The translations under genes were made by a program, and so were the position numbers. Below are positions 8,830-12,582 of a DNA stretch of 12,582 nucleotides, one piece after another (position 1 is the stretch's first letter; each line of letters opens with the position of its first letter). The notes beneath the pieces are model-generated. The model saw only the letters and a program-made list of their open reading frames with translations, had not been told where the DNA came from and searched no databases. Source of the stretch: Ophiosphaerella korrae. Lineage: Eukaryota; Ascomycota; Dothideomycetes; Pleosporales; Phaeosphaeriaceae. Location of the stretch: positions 1 to 12,582 of the forward strand of contig JALNQF010000850.1 in assembly GCA_028456385.1 (NCBI GenBank), in the 5' to 3' direction.

Positions 8830-8925
8830 AGGTTAGCAACTTATTAGTAAGCTAGATATTTATAAGATAAGTGTAAGATTTTCGAGGTAGTCTTAGATTT
8901 TATCTAGAGGTGCTTTGTATGTTGT

Positions 8926-11900
8926 TTAGTGTTCTATTACTTCTATTAGTCTAAGCTATTTTAAGAAGCTTTTTTATTTGTTTGCTAGTAAGACTTTTGT
9001 AAAGCTATTTACTATTATCTCTGTTAATAGAGTGTATTCTACTTTAATTTAGCTAGTAGAGACTTCTTGTCTTAGCTAATAATTGTAGATATTAACGTGC
9101 TAAAGCTTAGTTTGTAGCTTAGCTAGTTCTTTAGTAACAAGCTAGATTATTTAAGTATTATTGTACTAGATTGTAATATAGTTTGTAGGGAGTTTAACGT
9201 GTAGTTTGTTAAGAAGTTTTAATGTAAAGATTGCTTCTTTTACTACTTACAATAGGGCTAGCAACTTAGCTTCTATTATAGAGGTAGTAACTATATCTTA
9301 CTTGTTTGCTCTCTATGCAATAAGCCTATTAAAAAGTTTAATTGTATAGCCTTATAAACTTTTTCGGTCTATAGTATTATTAGCAAAGGAAGTATTACTA
9401 GTAACTTGTAATAAGTTACCTCTACCTAGCTAGAGTGCCCTTAATCTCGTATAAGAGAGGTACATAAGTACTCGATTAGTAGCTTTGTAGTAAGTAGTGC
9501 TTAAGTTTATAAGAAAACAAGCTAGTCGCGATATTACGAAAGCTATATCTAGCTAAGTAGTTATAGTAGTAAATAGAAGTAAACTAATTTTGCGTTAGTA
9601 TTTGTTGATCTTAGATAGTGTTACTAAACTAGTATAGGCCTTGAGTTTAGTAGTAGCTATAGGTATATTGTAACGGACGTGTAGTTTATCTACAAGCTAA
9701 CTTATCTTGTTAATATACGCTGCCTGTAGTAGTTAAATTGTACGTTGCTCTCTATCTTAAATTACTTCGACACTAAGAAACTATTAGAGATCTATTCTTC
9801 TAGTAATAGTATACTTCTCTTTTAGAAGATTAGTTACTTACTATACTTTCTTAGTCTTCTGCTTGTTATATGCAATAATAATATTATCTACGTAGAAGAA
9901 GATAATAATTCTATCTTTAACTATATAATATAGTTCGTGTAGTACTATTTAAAAGCCTATAGCTTTAAGTGTAGCTGTAAATTCTCTCTACTATAGGAGA
10001 GGTAAGATCTAGAGACTATATAGGGCCTTTTAGACTCTAAGGATTATACTCTTCTTTTAGTATCCCCTTAGTATTCTTATGTAGATCTCTCGGTCTATTG
10101 CTATATAAATAAAGGCGTTAGTTACGTTATACTATTTTAGTTTAAGATTATATTTAGTAGTAATAGCTATAAGTATCTAAAAGGATTAGCTAGCTAGTGT
10201 TGCAGCGTAAGTCTCTTGTGCCGTAACGTTTTGTTGCTAGTCTCCTCGCACTACAAGTCGAGCTTTATATTTAATAAATCGATAATATTTGTTAAGCTTG
10301 TACGTATATACCTACATGTAGTCTAGTATCTACTAGCTAGAACGCTAGATAGGTTTAGCTAGTACTTTAGTCTATGATTTTATCTAGCGATAGCTAGTTA
10401 AGTAAGATAGCTCGGCTTCTTTAAATAACTCGCCTATTAGATAGCTTTCTAGGTTTGTTTAGTATAAAGGTAGTAATAGGAGTTAATTATAGTAGAGCTT
10501 TAGTCCTTTTGCGAGTATCCTCTTTATCTTAGCTTTATCTATAAGTTCTCCTTAGTATTTTCTAAGGTTACTTACCTAGGTACTAGCTATAAAGGCTACT
10601 ACCTATAGTATAGTTTTAGATAAGCTATATCTATCGTGTACTATTAACTCTAGTTAGTCTCTAGTTATTAAATAGGCTAGTATTGCTGCTAGAGGTAGAG
10701 ATAGTAGAGGAGTTAGATAGTAGTCTACGATCTTTCTTCTATAGTAGTAGCTAGGTAAATCTTCTTTGTTATTTATAGATATATCTAACTTAGTATTATC
10801 TTTATAGAAGGACTCTGTTTCTAGCTTATGCACTAGTGCTAAGAGCTTAATTGTTTTAATATAGGTAGCAATCTCTTCTAGTGTTTAATATATAAGGTTA
10901 TCTATTAGATCCTCTATTTTACTATTAAAGATTGTTTACTTATTAAAGATTATATTCTATATACTTATTACCTTAGCTATAGACGGCACCTAGATCTAGT
11001 AGATGTTTAATAACTAGTATCCTACAAGGTAGCTAATCTATACTTTTAGATCTAAACGTTGTAGCCTTAATTTACTGCGCTATATATTATTAGTTATTGT
11101 AAAGGCTTTGCACCTATATACTTTTAAGTAGGCTAAGTTTAGCTTTCTTGTTAATACTATAATTCCTTAATTCTTAGCAACTTTTGTAAAGAATACTTTA
11201 TATAGTATCTTCTAGTTGTTTAAGTAACTTAGCGTTTAATTATATAGGTAGACTCTAGCCTGTGTAATTTTAGGCTAAAGCTCCTATAGTAGATTTACGT
11301 CGAGTTATATAGTACGTAACTTTTCTTTATTAATTCCTCTAGCTCGCTTAGCTCTTCTATTTTAGGCTTAAGTATCTAGAGCTAAAGGTTCAACAGTAAT
11401 GCCTTGCGAGTTTAACTAGCGCTAGACCTCTAGTTTTACTGTTGTAATCTTGTTATTAGCTTCAATTACCTTAACTAAGATGCCGTACTAATTCTTTAAG
11501 AAGAGAGTTAAATTTGATAGTATCTTAATAATTAATTTAGCTAACTAGTTATTAGTAAAGTAGAAGTCCTACTATAGTTTTAAGTACTTATTAGTAACAA
11601 GTATCTAGCTTTTCTTTTTAGTAACGCTTTATACTTTATATAAGTAGAAGTTAATAGAGAGTCTTTCTCTTAGTCTTTTGTAACTAATTCTCGGTATATA
11701 GCTAATTTACTACTTTATCTTAGCTTTACTATATACATTATACTAGACTATAGATACTCCTTTTATACGCACCCCTTAAGCTTACTAGATAAGGTGTTCG
11801 ATTGTAGCTAGTTCTAGATAGCTAAGTCTCTTGTACTATAGTAGTGCTAGTACTCTAATAGTCTAAGGTTTATAGGTATAGTGCGCTGCTTAGTATATAA

Positions 11901-12582
11901 GATTGTATAGTAAATAATACTTAAGTACTTATTAACTATAGATCTTAGTAAGGTATCTAATTGTTTGTCTATTAGGCTTATTTAGAGTTATTAGCTTAGA
12001 TTAAGTATTCTACTATATTCCTCTCTACTAGAGTAGCTAGAAAGAGACTAGGTTATAAAAGATATCTAGGTATATAGCTACGTTATATAGAACTAGTTTG
12101 TTTTCTATTAACTAGTTTTTTAGCGTAAAGGTAAGAGATCTATATCCTTTTACTTATATCTTTAACTTGCCTACCTATATATAATTATTTAGCCTTAATA
12201 GACAATAGTTGTATACACGAGTTAGGTCGTTTGTAATATAGTAGGTTGAACTAGAGTCTAAGATAAAGGAATTCTAGAGAGAGTAGGTATTATAAGTATT
12301 CTTTGTAGTTTTAGTAATAAAAGTGCTCTTAATACTTAATATTTACTAGCCTTCTAGTTAATCTTCCTTATAGATTTTAGTAATCTAAGGTAACTTAGCG
12401 TGTAGTTCTATATAAGGCTTTGTTTAATACTTTAACTATCCTCTTATTAGTCTTTATAAGGTTGTATTATGCTTATATTTGTAATTAATAAGCTCTTTTA
12501 GAGTTTTACTTAGAGTCTACTAATCTAGTACTTTGTTAGGATTAATATAGTAGTAATTACTAAGTTTATAAAGTCTTTTATA
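8926..12582 (-). pseudogene. Copia gag-pol polyprotein, C-terminal 1219 codons, RIP-broken
   Basis: Minus-strand polyprotein running off the right edge. The first codons (KLSN.., INPNK) may be the gag knuckle region. The protease has FILDSSS (normally DSG; Asp at 12258-12256). Integrase shows SKAKIK and then LSINFYLY, with its first catalytic Asp read as Asn (11652-11650). Reverse transcriptase has KARLVVRG, NVTNAF (Asn for Asp at 10128-10126) and FFYVDN (9883-9894, normally YVDD). RNase H has SNTSFA (Asn for Asp at 9396-9394) and an intact Glu at 9273-9271. It ends EVIEH and then TAA at 8928-8926. All these motifs share one frame, so I see no net frameshift over 3.66 kb; the damage is base substitution, mostly Trp or Gln codons turned to stops. 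It is non-functional as it stands. Confidence 0.92.

Larger units (their letters stand above)
8338..12582 (-). mobile_element. Ty1/copia LTR retrotransposon, 3' part, truncated by the window edge
   Basis: On the minus strand the window shows the end of gag, then protease, integrase, reverse transcriptase and RNase H, in that order. Integrase before reverse transcriptase defines copia. A short 3' untranslated region, a polypurine tract and one LTR follow. The 5' LTR and most of gag lie beyond 12582. RIP has hit it (Trp codons turned to stops, Asp to Asn), but far more CA, TG and CG remain than in the gypsy element to its left, so it is younger or had fewer RIP rounds. The target site duplication cannot be checked because the other end is outside the window. 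Confidence 0.9.

Noticed and set aside
1..12582. Short open frames in the AT-rich stretches as hypothetical genes
   Set aside because: The frames I read are short, lack start codons, show no family motifs and overlap frames with clear transposon homology, so they are best explained by chance.

Overview
The window is a block of dead, AT-rich transposon DNA from a filamentous ascomycete (Pezizomycotina). The main signature is repeat-induced point mutation (RIP). CA and TG dinucleotides are nearly absent over long stretches (between 4981 and 7320 I see about three CA and no TG), and TA is correspondingly abundant. Every recognisable coding frame is punctuated by TAG/TAA where Trp or Gln is expected, and shows the conservative shifts Asp>Asn, Glu>Lys, Gly>Ser/Arg, His>Tyr and Cys>Tyr that C-to-T change on either strand produces. 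I see no intact host gene, tRNA, rRNA or CRISPR array. The genus cannot be told from the sequence.

Layout: 1-714 is degenerate DNA without a gene, containing two 57-bp units built from inverted 15-mers (501-614). 717-2583 is a complete but RIP-mutated pogo/Fot1-type DNA transposon on the + strand, flanked by TA, with terminal inverted repeats built of 17-bp units. 2809-4831 is a second, more decayed relative in the same orientation, split by a solo LTR (3964-4226) that is visibly less mutated. 4834-5879 is unassigned AT-rich DNA. 5880-8337 is the 3' part of a Ty3/gypsy pol on the - strand (reverse transcriptase, RNase H, integrase). 8338-12582 is a Ty1/copia retrotransposon on the - strand: its 3' LTR (8338-8820), polypurine tract, and a gag-pol frame running off the right edge.

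Reading the layers together: the gypsy copy is the most degraded and is cut off at the outer edge of the copia LTR, so copia probably landed in already decayed gypsy DNA. The solo LTR landed in an already decaying Fot1-like element. In Fot1 copy 1 and in copia the motifs I checked all stay in one frame, so base substitution (RIP), not indels, appears to have killed them. The gypsy copy and Fot1 copy 2 also carry indels. I found no new biological system. The points most worth following are the 17-bp modular transposon ends, the RIP-erased zinc knuckle at the C-terminus of the Fot1 transposase, and the structured U3 of the copia LTR.
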